Source: an uncultured Eubacteriales bacterium (GTDB lineage Bacteria; Bacillota; Clostridia; Oscillospirales; Acutalibacteraceae). From it: 64,000 nucleotides of DNA. The notes under the pieces were generated by a model. It had not been told where the DNA came from. It searched no databases and worked only from the letters and a program-made list of their open reading frames with translations. Positions within the stretch are counted from its first letter, which is position 1; each line of letters opens with the position of its first letter. This document shows positions 25,708 through 32,498 of the stretch, in pieces. Where the stretch lies: assembly GCA_934486705.1 (NCBI GenBank), contig CAKSQS010000004.1, positions 24,628 through 88,627 on the forward strand. The letters are read 5' to 3'. The position numbers and the translations under genes are program-made.

Positions 25708-25735
25708 AATTTTTATCTCCCTTTAATTCATTTTA

Positions 25736-25757
25736 AAGCCGAAACTGATATCGGCTT
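25736..25757 (-). promoter_or_regulatory. Alternative-pairing hairpin in the cysK leader
   Basis: On the minus strand AAGCCGA pairs with TCGGCTT around an 8-base loop, just upstream of the cysK ribosome-binding site. Its 5' arm region CCGATATC (25754-25747) could instead pair with GATGTCGG (25795-25788), which lies in the Cys codons of the leader peptide, allowing one G-U pair. There is no U-tract, so it resembles a translational or antitermination switch more than a plain terminator. Confidence 0.5.
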
Positions 25758-25775
25758 GTAATATAAAATACTGTT

Positions 25776-25853
25776 TTACCGAGAGCACCGACATCGCCCG
25801 AAACGGAAATTTGCTCTTACAAGAGCCTCGAAGTTGTTAATTCTCTTTCTCAT
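25776..25853 (-). CDS. Cysteine-codon leader peptide upstream of cysK (25 residues)
   Basis: An ATG-to-TAA frame in the cysK leader encodes a basic peptide ending ANFRFGRCRCSR-stop, with two Cys codons (TGT, TGC) just before the stop. A moderate AGGT site lies 8 bp upstream. Too small for a stable protein, it has the form of an attenuation leader: ribosome stalling at Cys codons when Cys-tRNA is scarce would change pairing of the downstream hairpin. That it is translated and regulatory is inference. Confidence 0.65.
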   Translation of the reverse strand: MRKRINNFEALVRANFRFGRCRCSR

Positions 25854-25862
25854 ATCTTTTAC

Positions 25863-25885
25863 CTACCAATCTGATATGTTGGTAG
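25863..25885 (-). promoter_or_regulatory. Probable Rrf2 operator at the cysK-rrf2 promoter
   Basis: The inverted repeat CTACCAA-N9-TTGGTAG lies at the expected transcription start, directly after the -10. It fits autoregulation by the Rrf2 protein of the same operon. A related CCTATTTCCTACC stretch lies in the promoter spacer. Confidence 0.6.
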
Positions 25886-25886
25886 C

Positions 25887-25915
25887 ATTATATCACCTAT
25901 TTCCTACCTTGTCAA
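25887..25915 (-). promoter_or_regulatory. Consensus promoter of the cysK-rrf2 operon
   Basis: Minus-strand TTGACA (25915-25910) and TATAAT (25892-25887) are separated by 17 bp. The predicted transcript start falls in the Rrf2-type inverted repeat, about 30 nt before the leader peptide ATG. Confidence 0.9.
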
Positions 25916-25930
25916 TAGGCAAATGCAAAA

Positions 25931-25949
25931 ATCTTAAAAAAATCTTAAA
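25931..25949 (+). promoter_or_regulatory. Direct repeat ATCTTAAA, candidate response-regulator site
   Basis: ATCTTAAA occurs at 25931 and again at 25942, 11 bp or one helical turn apart, ending about 11 bp before the -35 of the LCP promoter. OmpR/PhoB-family regulators bind such direct repeats, and the second gene of this operon is one. Confidence 0.45.
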
Positions 25950-25960
25950 CTTCTCGGTTC

Positions 25961-25989
25961 TTTACATTTCCCGCCCGACAGTGTATAAT
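25961..25989 (+). promoter_or_regulatory. Promoter of the LCP-response regulator operon
   Basis: TTTACA (25961-25966) and TATAAT (25984-25989) are 17 bp apart, ending 23 bp before the predicted TTG start at 26013. Confidence 0.85.
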
Positions 25990-26012
25990 AACGGTTATAG
26001 AGGGTGATACTT

Positions 26013-27125
26013 TTGAGATACAGTGATGACGGGCGCGATATTTACTCAAAATCAGGCAGAGAACGCGCGCCGCAAAAATATGAGGATATATCGTCAAGCT
26101 CGGGCAGGCAAAAGCGGAAAGGCAGATCCAAGCGCCGCAAAAAGCACACCGTGAGAAACATATTGCTTGCGGTAATATGCCTATTGCTTACAATATGCAT
26201 AGGCTTTTACATATATGCCTACAGGCTTATAAACACCGTAAAGCGCACCCCTCTTGATACGGACGATATAGGAATAAACTCAAACGAGCCGCAGGTTTAC
26301 GAAAAGGTAAGAAATATAGCGCTTTTGGGGCTTGATACAAGGCAGGATAACGACGTGGGCCGCAGCGACGCCATAGTAATTCTTACAATTGATAAAGAGC
26401 ATAACAAGCTAAAGCTTACATCTATTGCGAGAGATACATACGTCGCGATTGACGGGCACTCAAAGGACAAGCTTACCCACGCCTACGCATACGGCAAGTC
26501 GCAGTTGGCGGTAAAAACGCTTAATCAGAATTTCGATTTGGAAATAAAAGATTATGTTACAATGAACTTTTACGGGCTTGCGCGGGTGATAGACTACATA
26601 GGCGGGGTGGATATAAATATAACCGAGGCGGAAAAAAACGAGCTTAATAATAACATTTTCCCCGAAATGCGTTCACTCGGAATGGACTGCCCCGCACTTA
26701 ACGCGGCGGGCGACCTGCACCTTAACGGCGCGCAGGCGGTCTGCTATGCCAGAATACGGCATATTGACAGCGACGTTCAGCGCGGAAACCGCCAAAAAAC
26801 CGTGCTTATGGCAATGTTCAAAAAGGCTAAGAGTATGGGCGCTTTAAAGCTGCCGCAGTTTGCGCAGATGTTTTTAAAGGAGTGCGAAACCTCGCTTTCA
26901 ACAAACGACATTATGGCGCTGGGCTCATGGGGGCTTGTAGCTTCGCCCGAATTTGAGCAGTTAAGCGTACCGAATGAAAACATACCCTCCTCCGGCAAGA
27001 TAATAAAGGGCGTATGGTACTATGTTTACGACCTTGAAACCGCCAAAAAGGATATAAAGGACTTTATATTTGAGGAAAATTATTACTCGGCGGAAAGCAC
27101 GGCGGCAAGAGCCGCCCAAAAATAG
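26013..27125 (+). CDS. LytR-CpsA-Psr (LCP) family glycopolymer ligase
   Basis: 370 residues. A basic cytosolic N-terminus (KRKGRSKRRKKH) and one transmembrane helix (NILLAVICLLLTICIGFYIY) precede the extracellular LCP domain. It shows NIALLGLDTRQDNDVGRSDA, SIARDTYVAI, KLTHAYAYG, YIGGVDINI and YARIRHIDSDVQRGNRQK, with the conserved Arg and Asp residues that bind the polyprenyl pyrophosphate. LCP enzymes attach teichoic-acid-like or capsular polymers to peptidoglycan. The TTG start is preferred because AGAGGG lies 8 bp upstream; a GTG 9 bp earlier overlaps that site. Confidence 0.93.
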   Translation: MRYSDDGRDIYSKSGRERAPQKYEDISSSSGRQKRKGRSKRRKKHTVRNILLAVICLLLTICIGFYIYAYRLINTVKRTPLDTDDIGINSNEPQVYEKVRNIALLGLDTRQDNDVGRSDAIVILTIDKEHNKLKLTSIARDTYVAIDGHSKDKLTHAYAYGKSQLAVKTLNQNFDLEIKDYVTMNFYGLARVIDYIGGVDINITEAEKNELNNNIFPEMRSLGMDCPALNAAGDLHLNGAQAVCYARIRHIDSDVQRGNRQKTVLMAMFKKAKSMGALKLPQFAQMFLKECETSLSTNDIMALGSWGLVASPEFEQLSVPNENIPSSGKIIKGVWYYVYDLETAKKDIKDFIFEENYYSAESTAARAAQK

Positions 27126-27140
27126 AAATGTGGTGACGGC

Positions 27141-27890
27141 TTGAAAAGACGTATAGTTATTTCCGACCGCGACAAGCAAAACGCGCGGCTTTTAAAAGCT
27201 GTGCTTTCCCCTGCGGGGTATGAGCTTTCTTACTCGCCAGACCCTGCGGTGTGCGCCGCCTTAATTTCGGCAAACCCGCCCGATATTTTAATAACCGACC
27301 CGCTTTACCCCGACCCCGAGGGAAAAAGGCTGATAAATACCGCCGTTTCATCGGGCTGCGGGGCGGTAATAGCCGTTTCCGCTGCGGGTAACGAGCGCGC
27401 CGTTACGGATATTCTGGACCTCGGCGCAGATGACTTCATACGCAAGCCGTTTTTATCGGGCGAGCTTTCGGCGCGCGTTCGTGCCTGTATTCGCCGATTG
27501 GAAACTCTTGAAAAAGCGCGCGGGGAAAATATTTCCGATCTTTACTCTAACGGCGGGCTTAAGGTGGAGTTTAACAGCCGCCTTGTAACGGTTGACGGCG
27601 AAGAAATTCACCTTACCAAAAACGAATTTCGAATTTTATCACTGCTTTGCAGGTATTCGGGCAGGGTGCTCACATACGATTTTATTATTAAAAGCGTGTG
27701 GGGCGCGCAGGCGGCTGAAAGCAACGGCATTTTAAGGGTAAATATTGCAAATCTGCGCAAAAAAATAGAACAGGACAGCGGAAATCCGCTTTACCTGTTC
27801 ACAGAAAACGGCGTGGGCTATAAAATAGCCGAGTCTGCGGCTATTGCCCTTGCGCCCGATAATATTAAAACGCCCGAATTACTCGGGTAG
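27141..27890 (+). CDS. OmpR/KdpE-type response regulator without a neighbouring kinase
   Basis: 249 residues. The receiver has the acidic pair DRD (9-11), the likely phospho-acceptor in ILITDPLYPD (near 53), a Ser in AVSAAG and the conserved Lys in RKPF. The C-terminal winged helix (about 130-232) ends NPLYLFTENGVGYKIAE. It begins with TTG 15 bp after the LCP gene and has only a weak RBS, so translation may depend on its neighbour. No histidine kinase is adjacent. Its last 12 bp overlap the convergent radC gene. Confidence 0.9.
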   Translation: MKRRIVISDRDKQNARLLKAVLSPAGYELSYSPDPAVCAALISANPPDILITDPLYPDPEGKRLINTAVSSGCGAVIAVSAAGNERAVTDILDLGADDFIRKPFLSGELSARVRACIRRLETLEKARGENISDLYSNGGLKVEFNSRLVTVDGEEIHLTKNEFRILSLLCRYSGRVLTYDFIIKSVWGAQAAESNGILRVNIANLRKKIEQDSGNPLYLFTENGVGYKIAESAAIALAPDNIKTPELLG

Positions 27891-28694
27891 CTCCGGCTGT
27901 GCGCTCTGCGCAGGCGGCGCATCCGACTCGGGTTGATCCGGCTGCTCGGGCGCGGGACTGTCGCCCTCCTCGTCCTTTTTGGGCGGTGGTGCGCTCTCGC
28001 CCCTGAAAAGGTAATTAAAGCAGGTGCTTTGCAGCATGGAAACATAATCGTCGTCCGCTATTATAACATGGTCGAGCAGAATTACATTTACTTGCTTTAG
28101 GGTGTTATATATCATTTCGGTTACTTTAATATCGTCGCCGCTCGGCAGCGCCACCCCGCCGGGATGATTATGCGCGATAATAACGCACGCGGCTTTTCTT
28201 TTAAGCGCGGTTTCAACAACATCCCGCAGCGAAACCGAAACCTCGGATACATTGCCGCTTGAGATAATATCAAACCCCAGCACCTTGCCCGAGGCGTTCA
28301 TTGAGAGCATGGAAAATACCTCGTTATTGTAGCCGAAATATTTGCCGATAATATACTGCGACATTTCGTCAATGGTGTTAAGAACCTTAATGTTAGAGCT
28401 TTTCTCGTTTTGATAAATTCTTGCAACGGGCAGAATAAGCTTTAAAAGCGAAACCGAAACCTCGCTTATGCCCTTTACCTTCATAAGGCTTTCAACGGGT
28501 GCGTCAAGTATTGCCGAAATCGAGCCGTAGCGCTCCAAAAGCTCGTGCGCAATCTCGTTCGTATCCTTTTGCGGGATAGAATGGAACAGAATGTATTCAA
28601 TAATCTTATGCGGCGGTGTCGCCTCGTTCAAACCCATGAGCAAAAATTCTTTTCTTACCCTTTTGCGATGACCGCTGTGAATACTTTCCGCCAT
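27879..28694 (-). CDS. radC: RadC/YsdE family JAB-domain protein
   Basis: 271 residues. An N-terminal helix-hairpin-helix-like part (LERYGSISAILDAPVESLMK, VKGISEVSVSLLK) precedes the JAMM/JAB domain with AHNHPGGVALPSGDD (near 180), whose His and Asp residues bind zinc. The C-terminal 40 residues are a Pro/Glu/Asp-rich extension not typical of RadC. The start MAESIHSG has AAAGGAG 8 bp upstream; a longer reading crosses its promoter. Despite the name, RadC has no proven repair role. The 3' end overlaps the convergent regulator gene by 12 bp. Confidence 0.93.
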   Translation of the reverse strand: MAESIHSGHRKRVRKEFLLMGLNEATPPHKIIEYILFHSIPQKDTNEIAHELLERYGSISAILDAPVESLMKVKGISEVSVSLLKLILPVARIYQNEKSSNIKVLNTIDEMSQYIIGKYFGYNNEVFSMLSMNASGKVLGFDIISSGNVSEVSVSLRDVVETALKRKAACVIIAHNHPGGVALPSGDDIKVTEMIYNTLKQVNVILLDHVIIADDDYVSMLQSTCFNYLFRGESAPPPKKDEEGDSPAPEQPDQPESDAPPAQSAQPELPE

Positions 28695-28725
28695 TTTCGA
28701 CTCTCCTTTCGCGACTTTTTTCATT

Positions 28726-28754
28726 ATTATAATACTAAAAAAGTATTTTTTCAA
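28726..28754 (-). promoter_or_regulatory. Promoter of radC
   Basis: Minus-strand TTGAAA (28754-28749) and TATAAT (28731-28726) are 17 bp apart, about 32 bp upstream of the radC ATG, in the short divergent gap before the pseudouridine synthase gene. Confidence 0.85.
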
Positions 28755-28773
28755 GACTTCAAGGGGATTTTTT

Positions 28774-29745
28774 ATGAAAACTTTTACAATAACAAAAAAC
28801 GATGAATCGCAGCGGCTGGACAGGTTTATAATCAAAAACTGCCCCGAGCTGCCGCAGGCACTTATGTTTAAATATATAAGGCTTAAAAGAATAAAGGTGA
28901 ACGGCAAGCGTGCGCAGATCAACACAAGGCTTTGCGCGGGCGATACGGTAGAGGCTTACATAAATGATGAGTTTTTTGTAAACCGCAAGCCTAAATACGA
29001 CTTTATGTCCGCCCCGCAAAAGCTTAATATAGTTTACGAGGATGAAAATATACTGCTTGCGGATAAGCCGCAGGGCTTGCTTGTCCACCCCGATAAAAAC
29101 GAATACGGCGATACGCTTATTGCGAGGATACAGCGCTACCTTTACGAAAAAGGGGAGTACCGCCCCGATGATGAAAACAGCTTTCGCCCCGCGCTTGCCA
29201 ACCGCATAGACCGCAATACGGGCGGAATAGTTATAGCCGCAAAAAATGCCGAGGCGCTGAGAATTTTGTGCGATAAAATAAAGCTGCGCGAGCTCGAAAA
29301 GCGCTACCTTGCGGTGGTTCACGGCACGCCCGAGAAAAAGGAGGCTACCCTCGGCGGATTTCTTGAAAAAAACGCCGAGCAAAATAAGGTGTACCTTAAA
29401 AGCCGAAAGACCGATTCCGCGCTTACCGTAAAGACCCGCTACCGCGTAATAGCGAGTAAAAACGGGCTTTCTCTTTTGGATATTGACCTGCTTACCGGCA
29501 GAACCCACCAAATAAGGGCGCATATGGCGTCTATCGGTCACCCGCTTTTGGGCGACGGAAAATACGGCAAGCTTGCCAAGGATAAAAAAGAGGGCTTTTC
29601 ACGCCAGGCGCTTTACTCCTACCGCCTTAAATTCACCTTTGCAACCGACGGCGGAATACTCAACTACCTTAACGGCAGGGAATTTCGCGTTAAAGAGGTA
29701 TGGTTTGCCGATAAGCTTTTCCCGGGATATGAAAAAATGCTTTGA
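28774..29745 (+). CDS. RluA family pseudouridine synthase
   Basis: 323 residues. An N-terminal S4 RNA-binding domain (RLDRFIIKNCPELPQALMFK, IKVNGKRAQ) is followed by the RluA catalytic domain. DKPQGLLVHPDKN (near 91), the catalytic Asp in LANRIDRNTGGIVIAA (near 145), and LLTGRTHQIRAHMASIGHPL (near 240) are visible. It converts uridines to pseudouridine in rRNA (RluC/RluD group), the exact site being unknown. AAGGGG precedes the ATG. Its natural terminator is now displaced downstream by a MITE insertion. Confidence 0.95.
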   Translation: MKTFTITKNDESQRLDRFIIKNCPELPQALMFKYIRLKRIKVNGKRAQINTRLCAGDTVEAYINDEFFVNRKPKYDFMSAPQKLNIVYEDENILLADKPQGLLVHPDKNEYGDTLIARIQRYLYEKGEYRPDDENSFRPALANRIDRNTGGIVIAAKNAEALRILCDKIKLRELEKRYLAVVHGTPEKKEATLGGFLEKNAEQNKVYLKSRKTDSALTVKTRYRVIASKNGLSLLDIDLLTGRTHQIRAHMASIGHPLLGDGKYGKLAKDKKEGFSRQALYSYRLKFTFATDGGILNYLNGREFRVKEVWFADKLFPGYEKML

Positions 29746-29753
29746 ATTATGAA

Positions 29754-30026
29754 TAGACAATACAATCAGGGTACAATGCTTCCCATAGCGGAAAATTTGT
29801 CCGATTATATTGTCTCATCATTTGAAATACGGCAGTATTCCTGCATTCCTCGACTTCATAAACGAAAAAATTTTCTCGCTATGGGTCGAAGATTTTGTAA
29901 GAAAACGGCGCTGCTTAGCGGCGCGACGCACAACCGAGGAATACCGGCGTATTGTGAGCGGAGGGGGCGTTGCCGATAACTGCGACGTTTCTTCAAAAAA
30001 GCATTGTACTCTGATTGTATTGTCTA
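29754..30026. mobile_element. 273-bp MITE with 27-bp terminal inverted repeats
   Basis: The left end TAGACAATACAATCAG (29754 onward) and the right end ending at 30026 are inverted copies over 27 bp with one mismatch. TA at both ends could be the target duplication, as for IS630/Tc1-type elements. The interior has two further inverted repeats: CCCATAGCG at 29782 with CGCTATGGG at 29877, and an imperfect pair at about 29825/29935. There is no transposase; short open frames inside it are not supported. It separates the pseudouridine synthase gene from its terminator. Confidence 0.85.
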
Positions 30027-30031
30027 CCAAT

Positions 30032-30072
30032 AAAAAGGAAGCCGATTTTGCAAATTAAGGGCTTCCTTTTTT
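30032..30072 (+). terminator. Rho-independent terminator, displaced by the MITE
   Basis: AAAAAGGAAGCC pairs with GGGCTTCCTTTTTT around a 15-base loop. It lies 287 bp after the pseudouridine synthase stop and 6 bp after the MITE end. Confidence 0.82.
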
Positions 30073-30079
30073 ATTTTTT

Positions 30080-30106
30080 AAAATACCTTGACATTTAAGG
30101 TATTTT
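30080..30106 (+). promoter_or_regulatory. Palindromic PadR-type operator
   Basis: AAAATACCTT-N7-AAGGTATTTT is a perfect 10-bp inverted repeat that covers the -35 hexamer of the padR promoter, as expected for an autoregulated PadR repressor. Confidence 0.7.
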
Positions 30107-30116
30107 GAGTTATTAT
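30088..30116 (+). promoter_or_regulatory. Promoter of the padR-HAAS-DUF4097 operon
   Basis: TTGACA (30088-30093) and TATTAT (30111-30116) are 17 bp apart and end 31 bp before the ATG. Confidence 0.88.
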
Positions 30117-30147
30117 ATACATAGTAAATTAAAAGTGAGATGAAAAT

Positions 30148-30492
30148 ATGTCTATCGCAAGCGATATAATAAGGGAGCATACCGACACGATAATACTCTC
30201 GGCGCTGCTGCTGCGCGACAGCTACGGTTACGAAATAAACAAGAAAATAAAGTCGGCGTCAGGCGGAAGATACGAGCTTAACGAGGCAACCCTATACACC
30301 GCGTTCAAACGCCTGGAGGACAGCGGCTGCATAAACTCCTACTGGGGAGCCGAGGGCTCGGGCGCGCGGAGAAAGTATTATCACATAACGCCCGTCGGCA
30401 CGGATAAATGCCGCTCGCTTATTGCGGAGTGGGAAACGGCGAAAAAAATTATCGACCTACTTATTGAAACGGAGGAACAGGGAAATGAATGA
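30148..30492 (+). CDS. PadR family transcriptional regulator
   Basis: 114 residues. The winged helix shows ILSALLLRDSYGYEINKKI, TLYTAFKRLEDSGCI and the wing GARRKYYHITPVG, all PadR-like. It is probably a repressor of its own operon through the palindrome at 30080-30106 and may respond to an envelope-active compound. It overlaps the next gene by 8 bp. Confidence 0.94.
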   Translation: MSIASDIIREHTDTIILSALLLRDSYGYEINKKIKSASGGRYELNEATLYTAFKRLEDSGCINSYWGAEGSGARRKYYHITPVGTDKCRSLIAEWETAKKIIDLLIETEEQGNE

Positions 30493-31147
30493 GAAATTGC
30501 GCGAGCATATAGAGGAGCTTTTTAAAAACGCCCCGCAAACCCGCCAAGCGGTGGAAATTAAAGAGGAGATACTGCAAAACACCATAGACCGCTATAACGA
30601 TTTAAAGGCGGAGGGCAAAAGCGACGACGCGGCGTATAACATAGCCGTTGCGGGAATAGGCGATGTAAGCCACCTTATCGACAGTATGATAGCCCCGGTA
30701 GCGTCCTCGGGCTACACCCGCGAGGAAATACGGAAAAACCAAAATAAACGCTCGGTGCTTTTATCGGTTGCAATAGCGCTTTACATTCTTTGCGTTGTGC
30801 CGGTTATTATTTGCGACGAAACAGGCGCAAACGAGGTTTACGGTATTGTTTCAATGTTTGTTGCGGCTGCGATTGCTACGGCGCTTATTATTTACCGTAG
30901 CGGAATGAAGCTTGAATATACCCCTGCCGACGATACCGTGGTTGAGGACTTTAAGCAGTGGAATCGCGAAAAGAACGAAAATAAATCGCTTATGAGCGCG
31001 GTAAACGGCGCAGTGTGGGCGCTTACGCTGACCTTATATTTCGTAATCAGCTTTTTAACCGGGGCTTGGTATATAAGCTGGCTTATTTTCATAATCGGCG
31101 GGGCGGTCTCCAATATAATAAAAGCGGTTTTTGATTTAAAGAAATGA
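30485..31147 (+). CDS. HAAS-domain (permease-prefix-like, DUF1700-type) membrane protein
   Basis: 220 residues. The N-terminal helical region (KLREHIEELFKNAPQTRQAV to ISHLIDSM) resembles the HAAS/permease prefix domain that often accompanies PadR. It is followed by two pairs of transmembrane helices (LLSVAIALYILCVVPVIICD, IVSMFVAAAIATALII; then ALTLTLYFVISFLTG, LIFIIGGAVSNIIKA). The ATG was chosen because GGAGG lies about 10 bp upstream and it overlaps padR by 8 bp. It may relay membrane signals to the PadR regulator or the DUF4097 partner. Confidence 0.82.
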   Translation: MNEKLREHIEELFKNAPQTRQAVEIKEEILQNTIDRYNDLKAEGKSDDAAYNIAVAGIGDVSHLIDSMIAPVASSGYTREEIRKNQNKRSVLLSVAIALYILCVVPVIICDETGANEVYGIVSMFVAAAIATALIIYRSGMKLEYTPADDTVVEDFKQWNREKNENKSLMSAVNGAVWALTLTLYFVISFLTGAWYISWLIFIIGGAVSNIIKAVFDLKK

Positions 31148-31157
31148 GGTGCGGATA

Positions 31158-32054
31158 ATGAAAAGAAACGCAATCGCAAGAATAGTGATATGGTCGCTTG
31201 TAGTGCTTTTATTGACATCTATACTGATAATGGGAATAAACAGCTCTCCGTCCTCGTTTTTTTCGGGGAATTGGTCGTTCGGCGTTACGGGAATATCCTA
31301 TAAAAACGCCGCCCTTTACAATGTGGGCGGCGGCGCGGTAAACGATGAATTTTACGGCGTTGAAATTGAATGGATAAACGGCAAAATAGAAATTGAGGGG
31401 TACGACGGCGACAGAACGGATATAAGCGAAACCGAAACAAGCAATGACTCGTACAAATTACGCTGGCGCGTAGAAGACGGCGTTTTGAAAATTCACCCCG
31501 CAGCGGCAGGTATGCGCTACGGCTTTAAAAAAGCGCCGAAAAAGACCCTGACTCTTAAAATTCCCGTTTCCGCCGCAGATAAGCTGAAATTTATCTCTAC
31601 CGATTCAACCTCCGCCGAGATAGAAATTAACAGAATTACCGTAAGCAATAAAATAGAGCTCGACACCGTAAGCGGCGACGCAACGCTCAGAAACGTGAAA
31701 GCCGAAAAGCTTGATATTGAAACGGTAAGCGGAGATGTAAGAGCCGACGGAGAATTTACAGAGCTTGAAACCGACAGCGTTTCTGGCGATGTGTCGGTCA
31801 CCACCGCCGTGCCCCTTAAAAAGTTTGACGGTCAAAGCACAAGCGGAAATATTGCGCTTGCCTTACCGCAGGAAAGCGGCTTTACGCTTGAAGCGGATAC
31901 CGTAAGCGGGGATATAAGCTGCCAATTGCCCACCGTTTCCGAAAGCAGAAACCGCCGCGTTTGCGGCGACGGCTCCGGCGAGTTTAAAACCGATACGGTA
32001 AGCGGCGACGTTATTATTACAGACGGCGACTTTTTCAAAAAGAGTTTATCATAA
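31158..32054 (+). CDS. DUF4097 family beta-strand repeat protein
   Basis: 298 residues. One N-terminal transmembrane helix (IARIVIWSLVVLLLTSILIM) leads to an extracytoplasmic beta-solenoid. Its repeats are built on V-S-G-D-V units (LDTVSGDATLRNV, IETVSGDVRADG, DSVSGDVSVTT, DTVSGDISC, DTVSGDVIITDG). Start ATG lies 6 bp after GAGGTG; an in-frame GTG 9 bp earlier is inside that site. Third gene of the padR operon. Such PadR-DUF1700-DUF4097 trios are common in Firmicutes and are thought to act in envelope stress responses. Confidence 0.88.
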   Translation: MKRNAIARIVIWSLVVLLLTSILIMGINSSPSSFFSGNWSFGVTGISYKNAALYNVGGGAVNDEFYGVEIEWINGKIEIEGYDGDRTDISETETSNDSYKLRWRVEDGVLKIHPAAAGMRYGFKKAPKKTLTLKIPVSAADKLKFISTDSTSAEIEINRITVSNKIELDTVSGDATLRNVKAEKLDIETVSGDVRADGEFTELETDSVSGDVSVTTAVPLKKFDGQSTSGNIALALPQESGFTLEADTVSGDISCQLPTVSESRNRRVCGDGSGEFKTDTVSGDVIITDGDFFKKSLS

Positions 32055-32065
32055 ACCCGCTCGTA

Positions 32066-32113
32066 AAAAAATCCTCTTTTGTTTCGGATATACCGAAACA
32101 AAAGAGGATTTTT
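32066..32113 (+). terminator. Strong terminator of the padR operon
   Basis: A 22-bp stem AATCCTCTTTTGTTTCGG / CCGAAACAAAAGAGGATT with flanking A and T tracts and a 4-base loop. It can also terminate the convergent small membrane protein gene. Confidence 0.92.
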
Positions 32114-32126
32114 GCATTTAATATAT

Positions 32127-32441
32127 TTATTTGCTCGCTGCCTCGCGGTCGGCAATTTCATCCAGCTTTTTGTTTCTGAAATAGAGAGCTACGTCAATTG
32201 AAATTTCAATAAAGTTAAGCACATAGAAGAAAAAGCTTAAATAGAATATAAAGCCCGAGCTGCCGCCCGCAACCTGTATAATCTTTCTCGCAATTCCGCA
32301 GGCGTAGCCTATAAGCAAAAACACCTCAAAGAAAAGGCTTTTGCCCTTTGCGGTGCGGGAAATTATGGATTTACGAATGGAAATAGGCCACGAAAGCCCA
32401 AAGCAGAATATAGTAAGCGCCTCAAGTAAATCGGTAATCAT
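32127..32441 (-). CDS. Small three-helix membrane protein, PQ-loop/SemiSWEET-like
   Basis: 104 residues with three hydrophobic segments. The first ends in LSWPISIRKSIISRTAKGKS, which recalls the PQ-loop of half-transporters (SemiSWEETs), with SLFFEVFLLIGYACGI and a third helix YLSFFFYVLNFIEISIDVAL. A sugar or small-molecule role is possible but unproven. GGGG lies upstream at good spacing. It follows frdA after 57 bp, so it could be read through from that operon, although an imperfect hairpin (32459-32484) lies between. Confidence 0.75.
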   Translation of the reverse strand: MITDLLEALTIFCFGLSWPISIRKSIISRTAKGKSLFFEVFLLIGYACGIARKIIQVAGGSSGFIFYLSFFFYVLNFIEISIDVALYFRNKKLDEIADREAASK

Positions 32442-32498
32442 TTTTAAACCCCTTAATAATCCGAGCCCCTTTCGGGGTTCGGATCTTTTATTTTTATA

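Noticed and set aside
29749..30058. Open frames of 70-82 codons inside the first MITE
   Set aside because: They lie fully between terminal inverted repeats, have no RBS and show no protein-like pattern; inverted structure explains the sequence.
32459..32484. Hairpin ATCCGAGCCCC/GGGGTTCGGAT as terminator of the fumarate reductase operon
   Set aside because: On the minus strand it is followed by TATTAAGG and not by a U-tract, so termination is doubtful; kept only as a possible weak or processing structure.
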